Numbered from the stretch's first letter, positions 1-8,091 are shown. The stretch: DNA of 43,401 bases from MGBC114844 sp910585855 (GCA_965646165.1 CBFFYP010000034.1:1-43401), one strand, 5' to 3'. Program-made: numbers and translations. Notes: generated by a model not told the origin, from the sequence alone.

Positions 1-71
1 TTTTTCCAAAGTCACTGCAGGCTGCCCACCGTTTTCGAATCTGGCTGTTTCTTGACCCCGGAACAAAAAAA
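1..71 (+). repeat. Family A element, right-end fragment cut by window start
   Basis: The first 71 bases match the right end of the complete family A copies at 7738-8091 and 23948-24301. They contain the right arm of the outer stem (GCAGGCTGCCCACCG, then TTTTCGAATCTGGC) followed by the constant tail GGCTGTTTCTTGACCCCGGA. The left part lies outside the window. No reading frame is shared with the other copies, so it is treated as non-coding. Confidence 0.8.
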
Positions 72-138
72 GAATATTATCCAAACTTTGCTGAAAACTT
101 ATTCTGTTCCATAATAAAAATTTCTACCGCTATTCAAC

Positions 139-473
139 CAACAGCAAGAGGCGGTTTGCTCCTGTCCTTTGCCAGCGACTTCGGAGAACGGTTAGAAAGT
201 CTTGGGCTTCTGTGGAACTATCTAGAATTTTTTGCATATCCTGCTTCTATGCAGGGTATGCAAAAAAAGGGGCGTGTTTAGCCCGGAGGATAGGGAAGAG
301 GATGTTTTATGGCAGATAAAATCTTTCCTTACACCAATTATGTTTCGCCTGTAGTGAGGGCGAATTGCGCCCCGGTTCGTATGGTTGGATGAACCGAAAT
401 CAGAAGCCCTAGACTTTCTTACCGTTTGGAGCGGAGCAGGCAAAGGACAGGAACAAACTGCCTCTGGCGTCCG
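139..473 (-). repeat. Family A structured repeat, copy A1
   Basis: This is a complete copy in reverse orientation. The outer arms are complementary over more than 25 bases (AAGAGGCGGTTTGCTCC near 147 against GGAACAAACTGCCTCT near 450) but differ wholly in sequence from the outer arms of the copies at 2894 or 7738. Inside lie the hairpin GCATATCCTGC/GCAGGGTATGC, the segment GGGGCGTGTTTAGCCC and its partner GGGCGAATTGCGCCCC. It ends in CTGGCGTCCGG. Short reading frames cross it (for example 222-443), but they do not stay open in the other copies. Confidence 0.85.
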
Positions 474-545
474 GTGAAAGCCAATCCTTTTTGGCAGTTA
501 TTTTATCTCTAAAAGACGAATAAAAGATAGAAACAGGATACACTT
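474..545. other. Module flanking family A elements
   Basis: Directly after the GGCGTCC end of copy A1 comes GGTGAAAGCC and then an imperfect hairpin (TTATCTCTAAAAGACGAATA followed by AAAGATAG and AACAGGATA). Related sequence sits beside family A sequence at 24310-24390 and, inverted, at 43228-43285. It appears to be an optional extension of the element. Nothing else recognisable lies between here and the terminator at 624. Confidence 0.5.
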
Positions 546-623
546 ACAAAGGATATGACAATACAGGAAAAAATTAATTTCTATAATGAAGGAGGGAGAG
601 CTTTTTTAGAGGAAATGGAAGAA

Positions 624-665
624 AGAAAAAAGTTGAAAACCTGTTTCAATTAAAGTTTTCAACTT
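624..665 (-). terminator. Rho-independent terminator of tRNA-Leu
   Basis: Read on the minus strand, an 11-bp perfect hairpin (AAGTTGAAAAC / GTTTTCAACTT with a 14-base loop) is followed by a run of T. It lies just downstream of the tRNA gene, so it probably ends that transcript. Confidence 0.85.
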
Positions 666-677
666 AAAATTGGCTAC

Positions 678-761
678 TGCGGAAGATGGGACTTGAACCC
701 ACACGAGCATACACCCACAAGATCCTTAGTCTTGCCTGTCTGCCAGTTCCAGCACTTCCGC
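678..761 (-). tRNA. tRNA-Leu (anticodon AAG)
   Basis: The minus strand folds as a type II tRNA of 84 nt. The acceptor stem is GCGGAAG/CTTCCGC with discriminator A, there is a D arm with CTGGCAGA, and the anticodon stem is CAAGA/TCTTG. The loop CTAAGGA gives anticodon AAG, and there is a long variable arm and a TTCAAGT T-loop. The 3' CCA is not encoded. AAG would read CTT and, if A34 is deaminated to inosine, CTC and CTA as well. A terminator follows at 624-665. Confidence 0.93.
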
Positions 762-858
762 ATCTCTAATGTATCTTTAACGAATTAGAGTATAGCATAG
801 TATTTTATAAATTGCAATAGTTTTTGCAAAGAAATTTTAAGCATCTATAGTTGGTATT

Positions 859-1062
859 TTAGTTTTGAACATTTCGATAACCTTGCTCATTTACCATTTT
901 ATGGATTTGATCATGGAAAATAGTAACAAGTGTTTTCCATTTTTCACACGTCCGACGGGAGCTTTCTAATTCCATTTCTAATTTTGCAATTCTTTCGTAA
1001 AGGACAGAAACTGTTACATTTTCAGGTTCAAAAAAATCTAATTCCATATCTAATTGACTCAT
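859..1062 (-). CDS. Small coiled-coil protein of unknown function
   Basis: A 67-residue acidic protein. The start is supported by a strong ribosome-binding site (AAAGGAGG, 1071-1078 on the minus strand) eight bases before ATG, and by a -10/-35 pair at 1091-1120. Residues about 12-40 have a leucine/isoleucine heptad-like pattern (VSVLYERIAKLEMELESS), suggesting a short coiled coil. There is no signal peptide or membrane segment. The length recalls Spo0E-like phosphatases, but the SQxLD signature of that family is absent, so I do not assign it. The gene stands alone, between the tRNA and an A/T-rich gap, and is transcribed toward the tRNA. Function unknown; that it is a gene is fairly sure. Confidence 0.75.
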   Translation of the reverse strand: MSQLDMELDFFEPENVTVSVLYERIAKLEMELESSRRTCEKWKTLVTIFHDQIHKMVNEQGYRNVQN

Positions 1063-1090
1063 TTATTTTTCCTCCTTTATAAAATATTTT

Positions 1091-1120
1091 ATCATAAACT
1101 GGAAATTAAAAAAGTGTTAA
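1091..1120 (-). promoter_or_regulatory. Sigma-A-type promoter of the small coiled-coil gene
   Basis: On the minus strand TTAACA (1120-1115) and TATGAT (1096-1091) are separated by 18 bases. They lie 29 bases upstream of the ATG, just before the AAAGGAGG ribosome-binding site. Confidence 0.6.
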
Positions 1121-1648
1121 ATTCATAAATATCCGCCTTTTTTCATAATTTATGGTAAATATTGGAAACTTTTTTATGAAGAAAATATAAAAATATGCAC
1201 AAAACATTTGTTTGTTAATAGGGAAAATTTGAAATTTTTCCTCGACAGAAATTGCTAAATAATCACAAACCTATTTAGTATAAATATACAAATATATAAA
1301 TATTTATGCACTAGATAAAGAAAAAATAAAAAGGTTGATAAATAGTTATTCCGTTATTTATAAGAAAAGAAGTAGAAATTAGAAAAAAGAAACTCCTCAA
1401 AAGAAAATCTATAGTTGTATAATATAAAAAAGAAATTTAAAAATACAACAAAATTTTTAAAATTTAATTTTTTATTTGTCGAATACCAAAAAATCAGGGA
1501 AAATAAGAAATTTACTAGTAACTTATAGTTAGTAAAATTATACAAAACAAATGTTCGTAATAAAAACTGTTTTTTTATATTTTTTTTGGAATAAAAAGCA
1601 CATTTTTTTTCTGTCTGCATATACTGACAGGAAGAGTTTGATAAGCAG
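1121..1648. other. A/T-rich intergenic gap with a possible sigma-K promoter
   Basis: About 530 bases of very A/T-rich DNA. A minus-strand open frame at 1354-1620 is low-complexity F/Y/K/N and has no ribosome-binding site, so it is not called a gene. Near the right end, AC (1600-1601), a 16-base gap and CATATACT (1618-1625) resemble the sigma-K consensus (AC, 16-17 bases, CATANNNTA). This would suit a CwlC-type gene. However, the expected start of transcription (about 1632) would fall at the ribosome-binding site, so the match may be chance. Confidence 0.35.
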
Positions 1649-2467
1649 GTGAAAGATTTGGCAAAGGTAATTCTGGATGCGGGACATGGAGGAAGCAGAG
1701 ATCCGGGAGCAGTATATGAAGGAAGACAGGAAAAAGATGATGTACTTAGACTGGCTTTGGCAGTCGGAGAAATATTAGAGCGAAAGGGAGTAGAAGTTAG
1801 TTATACTCGTGTCAATGATGTATATGATTCTCCTTATGAAAAAGCAGTGATTGGAAATCGTTCCGGTGCAGATTTCTTTATTTCGCTGCACCGCAATTCG
1901 AATGAAACACCAAATTCAGCGTCTGGTATTATGACATTGGTTTATAATGATGAGGGTATAAAGGCAGATTTGGCAAGAAATATCAATGATGAGTTAAGTG
2001 AAGTCGGATTTAAAAATTTGGGTGTGATTTCCAGACCGAATTTGGTCGTTTTACGGCGTACCAATATGCCTGCAGTATTAGTAGAAGTAGGATTTATCAA
2101 TAATCGGGCAGATAATGAAAAATTTGACGAAGATTTTGACGAAATTGCAGAAGCGATTGCAGAAGGGATTTTGGAAACGATTGAAGAGGAAAAGCCAAGG
2201 GAGCAGGTACGTTTAGAAACAGAAAATATACCTTTTAGAAATCCCAATCAACTTTACCGGGTACAGGCGGGAGCGTTTCGAAACTATCAAAATGCAGCAA
2301 GGTATGTCAACCGATTGGAGCGAGATGGGTTTCCCGCATTTTTATTTTTTCAAAATGGGCTGTATTTGGTACAGGTTGGGGCATTTCGAGAGTTTGAAAA
2401 TGCAATACGGATGGAACATCGACTTCGTAAAGCTGGGTATAATACATTTATTACTACTTCAACATAA
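1649..2467 (+). CDS. N-acetylmuramoyl-L-alanine amidase, CwlC-like (Amidase_3 + SPOR)
   Basis: Zinc-dependent amidase that cuts the bond between N-acetylmuramic acid and the stem peptide of peptidoglycan. The Amidase_3 domain spans about residues 5-185. The ligands and catalytic residues are visible: H13 in DAGHGG, E28, H81 in SLHRNS, and E146 in VEVGF. Two SPOR half-repeats (RVQAGAF and LVQVGAF, about 203-270) should bind denuded glycan. There is no signal peptide. With its 272-residue length this matches CwlC of Bacillus subtilis, a sigma-K-controlled enzyme made in the mother cell that helps release the spore. By analogy I infer that role here. The start is GTG, with AGGAAG at 1629-1634 as a rather distant ribosome-binding site. 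The gene is monocistronic and is followed by a family B element. Confidence 0.9.
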   Translation: MKDLAKVILDAGHGGSRDPGAVYEGRQEKDDVLRLALAVGEILERKGVEVSYTRVNDVYDSPYEKAVIGNRSGADFFISLHRNSNETPNSASGIMTLVYNDEGIKADLARNINDELSEVGFKNLGVISRPNLVVLRRTNMPAVLVEVGFINNRADNEKFDEDFDEIAEAIAEGILETIEEEKPREQVRLETENIPFRNPNQLYRVQAGAFRNYQNAARYVNRLERDGFPAFLFFQNGLYLVQVGAFREFENAIRMEHRLRKAGYNTFITTST

Positions 2468-2566
2468 TGGAATAAGATAAGAAAAAGATTTTTTGGTTTT
2501 ATATAGACTTATTTTTTGGGAAATAGTATATTGATATTAGATTATTATTTTTGAATTGTGGTTGGA

Positions 2567-2740
2567 GGGGGACGCCGAAAGCCCAAGGAGGTCTGCACCG
2601 GGCTCGCTTGCGCTTAGCATTTCCTATTTTCATAGCGGACACATAAGGTGCTAAAAGACAGCAACACAGCACCTAAGTGCCGACGGGAAATGATGACCCT
2701 CTGCAGATCTCCTTGGGCTTTCGGCTGTATATCCCAGACG
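2567..2740 (+). repeat. Family B structured repeat, copy B1
   Basis: It starts GGGGACGCCGAAAGCCC and ends GGGCTTTCGGCTGT...CCCAGACG. The outer arms pair through CGAAAGCCCAAGGAG and CTCCTTGGGCTTTCG. The core contains GCATTTCC/GGGAAATG and the inner hairpin GGTGCT/AGCACC flanked by ACACATAA and CTAAGTGCCGAC. It lies about 100 bases after the amidase stop codon. The 150 bases that follow, up to the next repeat, hold nothing I recognise. Confidence 0.85.
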
Positions 2741-2893
2741 AAAAGAATTATAACAAATCGTAAAATGTTCGCTGCATTACAGAAAAAAATTACTATTATT
2801 TGAAAAATTTGAACAAAATATTGTAAAATCAGCATATATTGAGATACAAAACAAGCCCTTAGAAACATTTGGAAATCATCTTTTTTTGTTTTT

Positions 2894-3239
2894 TTCGGAA
2901 TCAAGAAACAGCCAGATGCGAACCCCCGGGCAGACTGCAGTGACTTTGGAAAAAAGTTAGAAGTTCTTGATTTCTGCTTTAAAATCTAAGATTTTTTGCA
3001 TATCCTGCTTCTATGCAGGGTATGCAAAAAAAGGGGCGTGTTTAGCCCGTATGAAAGGGAAGCTGTTTTGTTGTGGTAGATTGCAACTTTTGGTATGCCT
3101 GTTTTGTTTTGGATGTTGTGAGGGCGAATTGCGCCCCGGTCTGTCCGGTTGGATGCGATGAGATGCAGAAGTCTTAGAACTTCTTGCTTTTTGGAAACCG
3201 GAACAGCAGTCTGCCTGGGGGTTCGCATCTGGCGTCCGA
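2894..3239 (-). repeat. Family A structured repeat, copy A2
   Basis: Complete reverse-orientation copy. It begins with the constant tail (TCAAGAAACAGCC) and ends in TCTGGCGTCC. Its outer arms (GATGCGAACCCCCGGGCAG and CTGCCTGGGGGTTCGCATC) are complementary but differ from other copies. The segments GGGGCGTGTTTAGCCC and GGGCGAATTGCGCCCC are present, as is the hairpin GCATATCCTGC/GCAGGGTATGC. Confidence 0.85.
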
Positions 3240-3298
3240 TTTGGCAGAAATTTTTAGCTTATATATAAAAAATTTATAAAAAGAAAGGAATTATAAAA

Positions 3299-3907
3299 AT
3301 GGAACAGACACGTTTACAAAAACAAATGGATTTTATTGTAGAAATGGACAAGACAAAGCAGATTGTTCGCCAAACTTATCTATCGGATGGCAGCCGGAAG
3401 GAAAATGATGCAGAACATGCATGGCATTTGGCATTGATGACGTATCTTTTGCGGGAGTATGCGGAAAAGGAAATTGATATAACAAAAACAATGCTGATGG
3501 TTTTAATTCATGATTTAGTGGAAATTGATGCAGGAGATACGTATGCATATGATGAAAAAGGAAATTTAGATAAAGAAGAAAGAGAAAAAAAAGCCGCTGC
3601 CCGTATTTTTCCGATTCTTCCAATCGATCAGGCACAGGAGCTGCAAAAGCTGTGGGAGGAATTTGAGGAAAATCAGACGCCGGAGGCAAAATTTGCACAT
3701 ACAATGGACAACCTGCAGCCTTTGTTGTTAAATGATGCTTCCGGCGGAAAGTCATGGCAGGAACACCAAGTGGAACTGACACAGGTATTAAAACGCAATG
3801 AGCATACAAAAGAAGGCTCACAGGTTCTTTGGGATTATGCAAGGGAATGTATTGATAAGAATGTGGAGAGAGGAAATATCCGACTTGTCAATATTCCGAA
3901 AGAATGA
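3299..3907 (+). CDS. HD-domain phosphohydrolase (YfbR/HDDC2-like)
   Basis: A 202-residue soluble protein of the HD family that includes YfbR-type 5'-deoxyribonucleotidases. Visible metal ligands are H40 in ENDAEHAWH, H71-D72 in LIHDLVEID, and D137 in HTMDNLQ; this spacing matches YfbR-like proteins. The family removes phosphate from nucleoside 5'-monophosphates, usually deoxynucleotides. The exact substrate here is inferred from the family only. The ATG start has AAAGAAAGG about ten bases upstream. The gene is preceded by repeat A2 and followed after 40 bases by the DUF5050 gene on the same strand. A metabolic housekeeping role is likely. Confidence 0.82.
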   Translation: MEQTRLQKQMDFIVEMDKTKQIVRQTYLSDGSRKENDAEHAWHLALMTYLLREYAEKEIDITKTMLMVLIHDLVEIDAGDTYAYDEKGNLDKEEREKKAAARIFPILPIDQAQELQKLWEEFEENQTPEAKFAHTMDNLQPLLLNDASGGKSWQEHQVELTQVLKRNEHTKEGSQVLWDYARECIDKNVERGNIRLVNIPKE

Positions 3908-3969
3908 TAAAATTATCTCAATAGGAATTTTAGAATAGGAGAGGAGAAGTGAAAATGAAATGAAATACT

Positions 3970-4968
3970 GTGATTGCAACAATAACAGTTGTTTTGTTGG
4001 TAGTAGTATTAGCAGGGGTTTTGTTTTTGTCAGGAGATGAAATGCCGCAGAATCCGGCATCGGCATCAGGAAATTTGGCAGGAAATCTCTATAATGGCGG
4101 ATATTTTTGTGAATATAATGGAGAGGTATTTTATTCGAATGCTTCTGATGGATATCATCTCTATCGTATAAAAGAAGATAAAAGTGTAGTAAAGGAAAAT
4201 TATACTGCGGTATTTTCTTTAAATGCGTATAACGGATATCTATATTATTCGAAAAATTCGACAAAGGCGGGAAATCATGCGTATTTAAGCGGAAGACCTT
4301 ATGGGATTTATCGAATTAATTTAAAATCAGGGGATGTAAAGTGTTTGTCAACTGTATTGTGTCCCTATATTGCACTTTGCGGCAATGTAATTGTAGCACA
4401 GGAATATAGCAAAGACAGTCTGCATTTTTCTAAGATACAGACAGATAAAAAAGGTGGGATGAATCGTATTGCAGATACCGGATATGTGGTTGCTTGTTCT
4501 GATAATGGAAATGTTTATTATGCAGAACAGAACGGAAATCATAATGTTTACCGTTATAGTCCGGTGGGAGATCGTTCTTCGTTAGCTTATTCAGGAGATT
4601 GTTATCAGCCGATTTGTATGGGAAATATGTTGTATTTTATTGATTTAGCTGATGACTATAAATTAAAAAGGGTTGTGATACCAAATGGTGAGCCGCAGGT
4701 GATTTCTGCTGAACACTGTATTAATTATAATACAGATGGAAATATTGTTTACTTTGAGGTAGAGAATAGCCCTAGTGGGGCATTTGGATTGTATCGCTGT
4801 GATGTAAATGGTAATGGTTTAGTACAGATATCCGATCAGGCCTGCAAAAATATCAATATAACCAGTGATTATACGTATTTTCAGTATTTTGCGAACGATG
4901 CTGTCTGGTATCGGCTGCCTACGCAGGGAGAAGTTTTAATAGAAACATTTGATATTGTATATGAATAA
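3970..4968 (+). CDS. DUF5050-type membrane-anchored protein, N-terminus interrupted by TGA
   Basis: As called from GTG 3970 the protein has 332 residues. A hydrophobic N-terminal segment (VVLLVVVLAGVLFL) is followed by many short tyrosine-rich beta repeats (GYLYYSK, GNVYYAEQ, YRIN), the pattern of DUF5050 beta-propeller-like lipoprotein or anchored proteins in Clostridia. The start is a problem. The good ribosome-binding site (AGGAGAGGAG, 3937-3946) serves GTG 3949 or ATG 3955, and those codons are in frame with this gene but run into TGA at 3961-3963. The resulting reading is MKMK, stop, NTVIATI. A single C-to-T change of CGA would create this stop. The gene may therefore be a fresh pseudogene, be read through, or start weakly at 3970. 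It is followed by pheA after 61 bases. Function unknown. Confidence 0.7.
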   Translation: MIATITVVLLVVVLAGVLFLSGDEMPQNPASASGNLAGNLYNGGYFCEYNGEVFYSNASDGYHLYRIKEDKSVVKENYTAVFSLNAYNGYLYYSKNSTKAGNHAYLSGRPYGIYRINLKSGDVKCLSTVLCPYIALCGNVIVAQEYSKDSLHFSKIQTDKKGGMNRIADTGYVVACSDNGNVYYAEQNGNHNVYRYSPVGDRSSLAYSGDCYQPICMGNMLYFIDLADDYKLKRVVIPNGEPQVISAEHCINYNTDGNIVYFEVENSPSGAFGLYRCDVNGNGLVQISDQACKNINITSDYTYFQYFANDAVWYRLPTQGEVLIETFDIVYE

Positions 4969-5029
4969 TAGGATTGTATTGGAGATAGTTTGTGGAAATT
5001 TGGATAGAAAGGATAAAAGTAGATTATTT

Positions 5030-6160
5030 ATGAGAGAGTTACAACAGATTCGCCCTGAAATTGATGCAGTGGATGCACAGTTAGTGGAATTGTTTGAAAA
5101 AAGAATGGATCTTTGCAGGGAAGTAGCAGAATATAAAATAGCAGTAAAAAAGCCGGTGCTGGATCGCAAGCGGGAAGAGGGGAAACTGCAGGCACTTCAG
5201 GCAATGGCAGATAGTGAATTTAACGGGCATTGTGTAGTGGAACTGTTTTCTCAGATTATGGCGATGAGTCGAAAGATGCAGTATCAGATGCTGGCAGAAC
5301 AGGGTATTTTAGAAGGGCATGGTTTTGCTGAGGTAGAGAAGCTTCCGATAAAGGATATCTGTGTGGTGTATCAGGGAGTGGAAGGTGCTTACAGTCATCA
5401 GGCGATGCGGCAGTATTTTGGAGAGGAAGTAAAGAATTTTCATGTTCCTTCGTTTCGGGATGCAATGGAAGCGATTCGGCAGGGAAAGGCGGATTATGCC
5501 GTACTTCCGATTGAAAATTCTTCTGCCGGAATTGTAAATGATACATATGATTTGCTGGTGCAGTATGAAAACTATATTGTTGCAGAAACTTTTGTAAAGG
5601 CGGAACACTGTCTGCTTGGCACGAAGGAGGCAGAACTTTCAGATATTAAGACGGTATATTCTCATCCTCAGGGGTTGATGCAGTGCTCGAAATATTTGGA
5701 AGAGCATCGGGATTGGGTACAAAGAAGCGATACGAATACGGCAGCAAGTGCAAAAAAGGTGTTAGAGGACAATGATATCAGTCAGGCGGCGATTGCCAGC
5801 GCACTTGCCGGAAAGCTTTACGGATTGAAAATTTTGGCAAAACGAATTAATTATAATGCAGAAAATACTACACGCTTTATTATTGTGGCAAAGGATAAAA
5901 TTTATCAAAAGGGGGCAAAAAAGGTCAGTATCTGTTTTGAAGTGCCTCATGCCAGCGGAACATTGTATAATATGCTTTCTCATATTATTTTTAATAATTT
6001 AAGTATGACAAAGATTGAATCTAGACCGATTGAGGGGAAAAATTGGGAATATCGCTTTTTTTTGGATTTGGAAGGAAATTTAGGGGAATTTTCTGTGATC
6101 AATGCACTTCGTGGAATTGCAGAGGAAGCGATGGAATTCAGAATATTAGGTAACTTTTAG
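5030..6160 (+). CDS. pheA: Bifunctional chorismate mutase / prephenate dehydratase
   Basis: Converts chorismate to prephenate and prephenate to phenylpyruvate, the committed route to phenylalanine. The AroQ-type mutase domain covers about residues 1-85 (IRPEIDAVDAQLVELFEKR). The dehydratase domain covers about 105-285, with QGVEGAYSHQA, PIENSSAG, SHPQGLMQC and NTTRFI. A C-terminal ACT domain with IESRPIEG is the known phenylalanine-sensing motif, so feedback inhibition is expected. I chose ATG 5030, which starts right at the mutase helix and gives 376 residues, the usual size. An in-frame extension to 4949 overlaps the preceding gene. A GAAAGG lies about 16 bases upstream. The gene is followed after 14 bases by the Ppx/GppA gene, so co-transcription is likely. 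Confidence 0.95.
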   Translation: MRELQQIRPEIDAVDAQLVELFEKRMDLCREVAEYKIAVKKPVLDRKREEGKLQALQAMADSEFNGHCVVELFSQIMAMSRKMQYQMLAEQGILEGHGFAEVEKLPIKDICVVYQGVEGAYSHQAMRQYFGEEVKNFHVPSFRDAMEAIRQGKADYAVLPIENSSAGIVNDTYDLLVQYENYIVAETFVKAEHCLLGTKEAELSDIKTVYSHPQGLMQCSKYLEEHRDWVQRSDTNTAASAKKVLEDNDISQAAIASALAGKLYGLKILAKRINYNAENTTRFIIVAKDKIYQKGAKKVSICFEVPHASGTLYNMLSHIIFNNLSMTKIESRPIEGKNWEYRFFLDLEGNLGEFSVINALRGIAEEAMEFRILGNF

Positions 6161-6174
6161 CAGGAGGGTGTAAC

Positions 6175-7704
6175 ATGGCAGTCAAACGTTTTGCAGTGAT
6201 TGATGTAGGCTCTTATGAGAGTGAAATGAAGATTTTTGAAGTGTCTTCAAAAGGAGTAATTGAGATTGATCATATCCGGCATTTGCTGGAGCTTGGAAGG
6301 GATACTTATCGGACAGGCAGTGTTAGTTTTGAAAATATCGAGGAACTTTGTAAAGTCTTGTATCGTTTTGGTATGATTATGAAAGAATATCGGGTAGAAG
6401 ATTATCGGGCAAAGGCGACTAGTGCGATTCGAGAAGCAAAGAATTCCCATATGGTATTAGATCGGATTCGGGTAAAGACGGGATTGGATGTAAAAGTATT
6501 AAGCAATTCCGAACAGCGTTTTCTCTGTTTTAAAGCACTTGCTGCTAAAGAGAGTGAATTTGGCAAAATGATTCAGAAGCCGACGGCGATTGTGGATGTA
6601 ACTTCAGGCAGTGTACAGATTTCCTTATATGATAAAGATGTATTGGTAGTAACACAAAATATTCGTTTAGGTTCGCTTCGTCTTCGGGAGATGCTCGATA
6701 AAAAAGAATTGGACTGGCAACATATCGGTCTGATTATGGAAGAGCTGATCAACAATGATTTTGAAACATTTCAGAAGATGTTTTTAAAAGAAAAAGAAAT
6801 TAAGAATATTATCGCAGTAGGGGATTATATTACGTATTTTACCCGTTTTGCACAGAAAGAAGAAAGCGGCGGAATATTGAGCAGAGAAGAGTTTATGGAG
6901 AATTATCATAGACTGGAAGGGCTTTCTGCACTGCAGGTAGCGGGAAAATTAAATATACCGGTGGAACATGCTTCTCTTTTAATTCCAAGTCTTTTGATCT
7001 ATAAAAAGGCATTGGATTTTACACAGACAGAGGTTTTATGGGCACCCGGGGTTCGTTTATGTGACGGAATAGCGGCTTCTTATGCACAAAAGCACTGCAA
7101 TGTCGGGTTTTCGCATGATTTTACCAAAGATATTTTAAATGCTTCTTATAATCTGTCAAAGCGGTATAAGGAAAATACCGGACATACTGAGCTGCTTGAG
7201 ATAGGGGCAATGGAAATCTATGATGCAATGAAACGGTATCATGGGCTTGGCAAAAGGGAGCGGCTTCTTTTACAGATTGCAACGATTCTTCATGACTGCG
7301 GAAAATATATCAGCATGACACAGCCGGGAGAGTGTGCGTATAATATCATTATGGAAACGGAGATTATCGGGTTGTCGCATAATGAACGGGAAATTGTGGC
7401 AAATGTGGTAAGGTATAATACCAGAGAGTTTGACTATAAATTCGGAATGGACAAGGCGATGAGCAACAATATGTATTTGACCGTGGCAAAGCTGACTGCA
7501 ATTTTGCGGATTGCCAATGCGATGGATCGCAGCCATAGACAGAAATTAAAGAAGATGAAAGTATTTTTAAAGCAGGAAGAATTGATGATACAGGTGGAAA
7601 CACAGGAAGATATTTCATTGGAACTGGCGTTATTTAGCCAAAAGGCAGATTTTTTTGAAGAGGTTTACGGTGTGCGTCCTGTATTAAAGCAGATTTTTCG
7701 ATAA
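6175..7704 (+). CDS. Ppx/GppA-family phosphatase with HD domain
   Basis: A 509-residue protein: an ASKHA-fold Ppx/GppA domain (about 1-300) followed by an HD domain (about 330-490, with ILHDCGKYIS). Family members hydrolyse polyphosphate from its ends or the 5'-phosphate of pppGpp. A polyphosphate kinase gene follows 490 bases downstream, which favours a polyphosphate role. The first phosphate loop reads DVGSYESEM (usual form DIGSNS), and TSAIREAKN is conserved. The second loop reads VDVTSGSVQIS where the family normally has DIGGGSTEL, so catalysis or specificity may differ. The start ATG has GCAGGAGGG upstream. The gap after pheA is only 14 bases. Cytoplasmic. Confidence 0.85.
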   Translation: MAVKRFAVIDVGSYESEMKIFEVSSKGVIEIDHIRHLLELGRDTYRTGSVSFENIEELCKVLYRFGMIMKEYRVEDYRAKATSAIREAKNSHMVLDRIRVKTGLDVKVLSNSEQRFLCFKALAAKESEFGKMIQKPTAIVDVTSGSVQISLYDKDVLVVTQNIRLGSLRLREMLDKKELDWQHIGLIMEELINNDFETFQKMFLKEKEIKNIIAVGDYITYFTRFAQKEESGGILSREEFMENYHRLEGLSALQVAGKLNIPVEHASLLIPSLLIYKKALDFTQTEVLWAPGVRLCDGIAASYAQKHCNVGFSHDFTKDILNASYNLSKRYKENTGHTELLEIGAMEIYDAMKRYHGLGKRERLLLQIATILHDCGKYISMTQPGECAYNIIMETEIIGLSHNEREIVANVVRYNTREFDYKFGMDKAMSNNMYLTVAKLTAILRIANAMDRSHRQKLKKMKVFLKQEELMIQVETQEDISLELALFSQKADFFEEVYGVRPVLKQIFR

Positions 7705-7737
7705 AAATTTTGATAAGTCTTTTGGAATTGGAGGGGG

Positions 7738-8091
7738 AGGGGGACGCCAGATTCGAAAACCGTGGGCAGCCTGCTGTTCCGGTTTCCAAAAAGCAAGAAG
7801 TTCTAAGACTTCTGCCTTTCCATTCATCCAACCAGACAGACCGGGGCGCAATTCGCCCGTACTGCAGCCAAAACGGAACTGGTGTAAGGAAGGATTTTGC
7901 CAGCTATAAAACAGTTTCTTTCTTATCATCCGGGCTAAACACGCCCCTTTTTTTTCACACCCTGCATGAAAGCAGGATGTGAAAAAAATCTTAGGTTTTC
8001 GAGCAGAAGTCCAAGAACTTCTAACTTTTTTCCAAAGTCACTGCAGGCTGCCCACCGTTTTCGAATCTGGCTGTTTCTTGACCCCGGAACA
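7738..8091 (+). repeat. Family A structured repeat, copy A3 (reference copy)
   Basis: It begins GGGGACGCCAG and ends CTGGCTGTTTCTTGACCCCG. The outer stem joins AGATTCGAAAACCGTGGGCA to the matching arm near 8040-8070. A second long stem joins AAAAAGCAAGAAGTTCT (near 7795) to GAACTTCTAACTTTTT (near 8015-8030). In the centre lie GGGGCGCAATTCGCCC and GGGCTAAACACGCCCC, which pair with each other on both sides of a 6x6 internal loop. The last hairpin is TCACACCCTGC/GCAGGATGTGA. It occupies the whole ppx-ppk gap. A short fragment of another copy's end (CGCCTCTGGCGTCCGGTAAAAGC) follows at 8102. Confidence 0.88.

Noticed and set aside
222..443. Minus-strand open frame whose C-terminal peptide (LNTPLFLHTLHRSRICKK) recurs at 2986-3228 and, in part, at 7710-7982
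   Set aside because: The similarity comes from the underlying family A nucleotide repeat. The frames start at different places, are broken in other copies, and the paired base changes favour a structured non-coding element.
1354..1620. 88-codon minus-strand frame
   Set aside because: Low-complexity F/Y/N/K peptide in A/T-rich DNA with no ribosome-binding site.
3961..3963. TGA as selenocysteine codon
   Set aside because: No selenocysteine-insertion hairpin was recognised after it, and the position, before a membrane anchor, makes no functional sense for selenocysteine.
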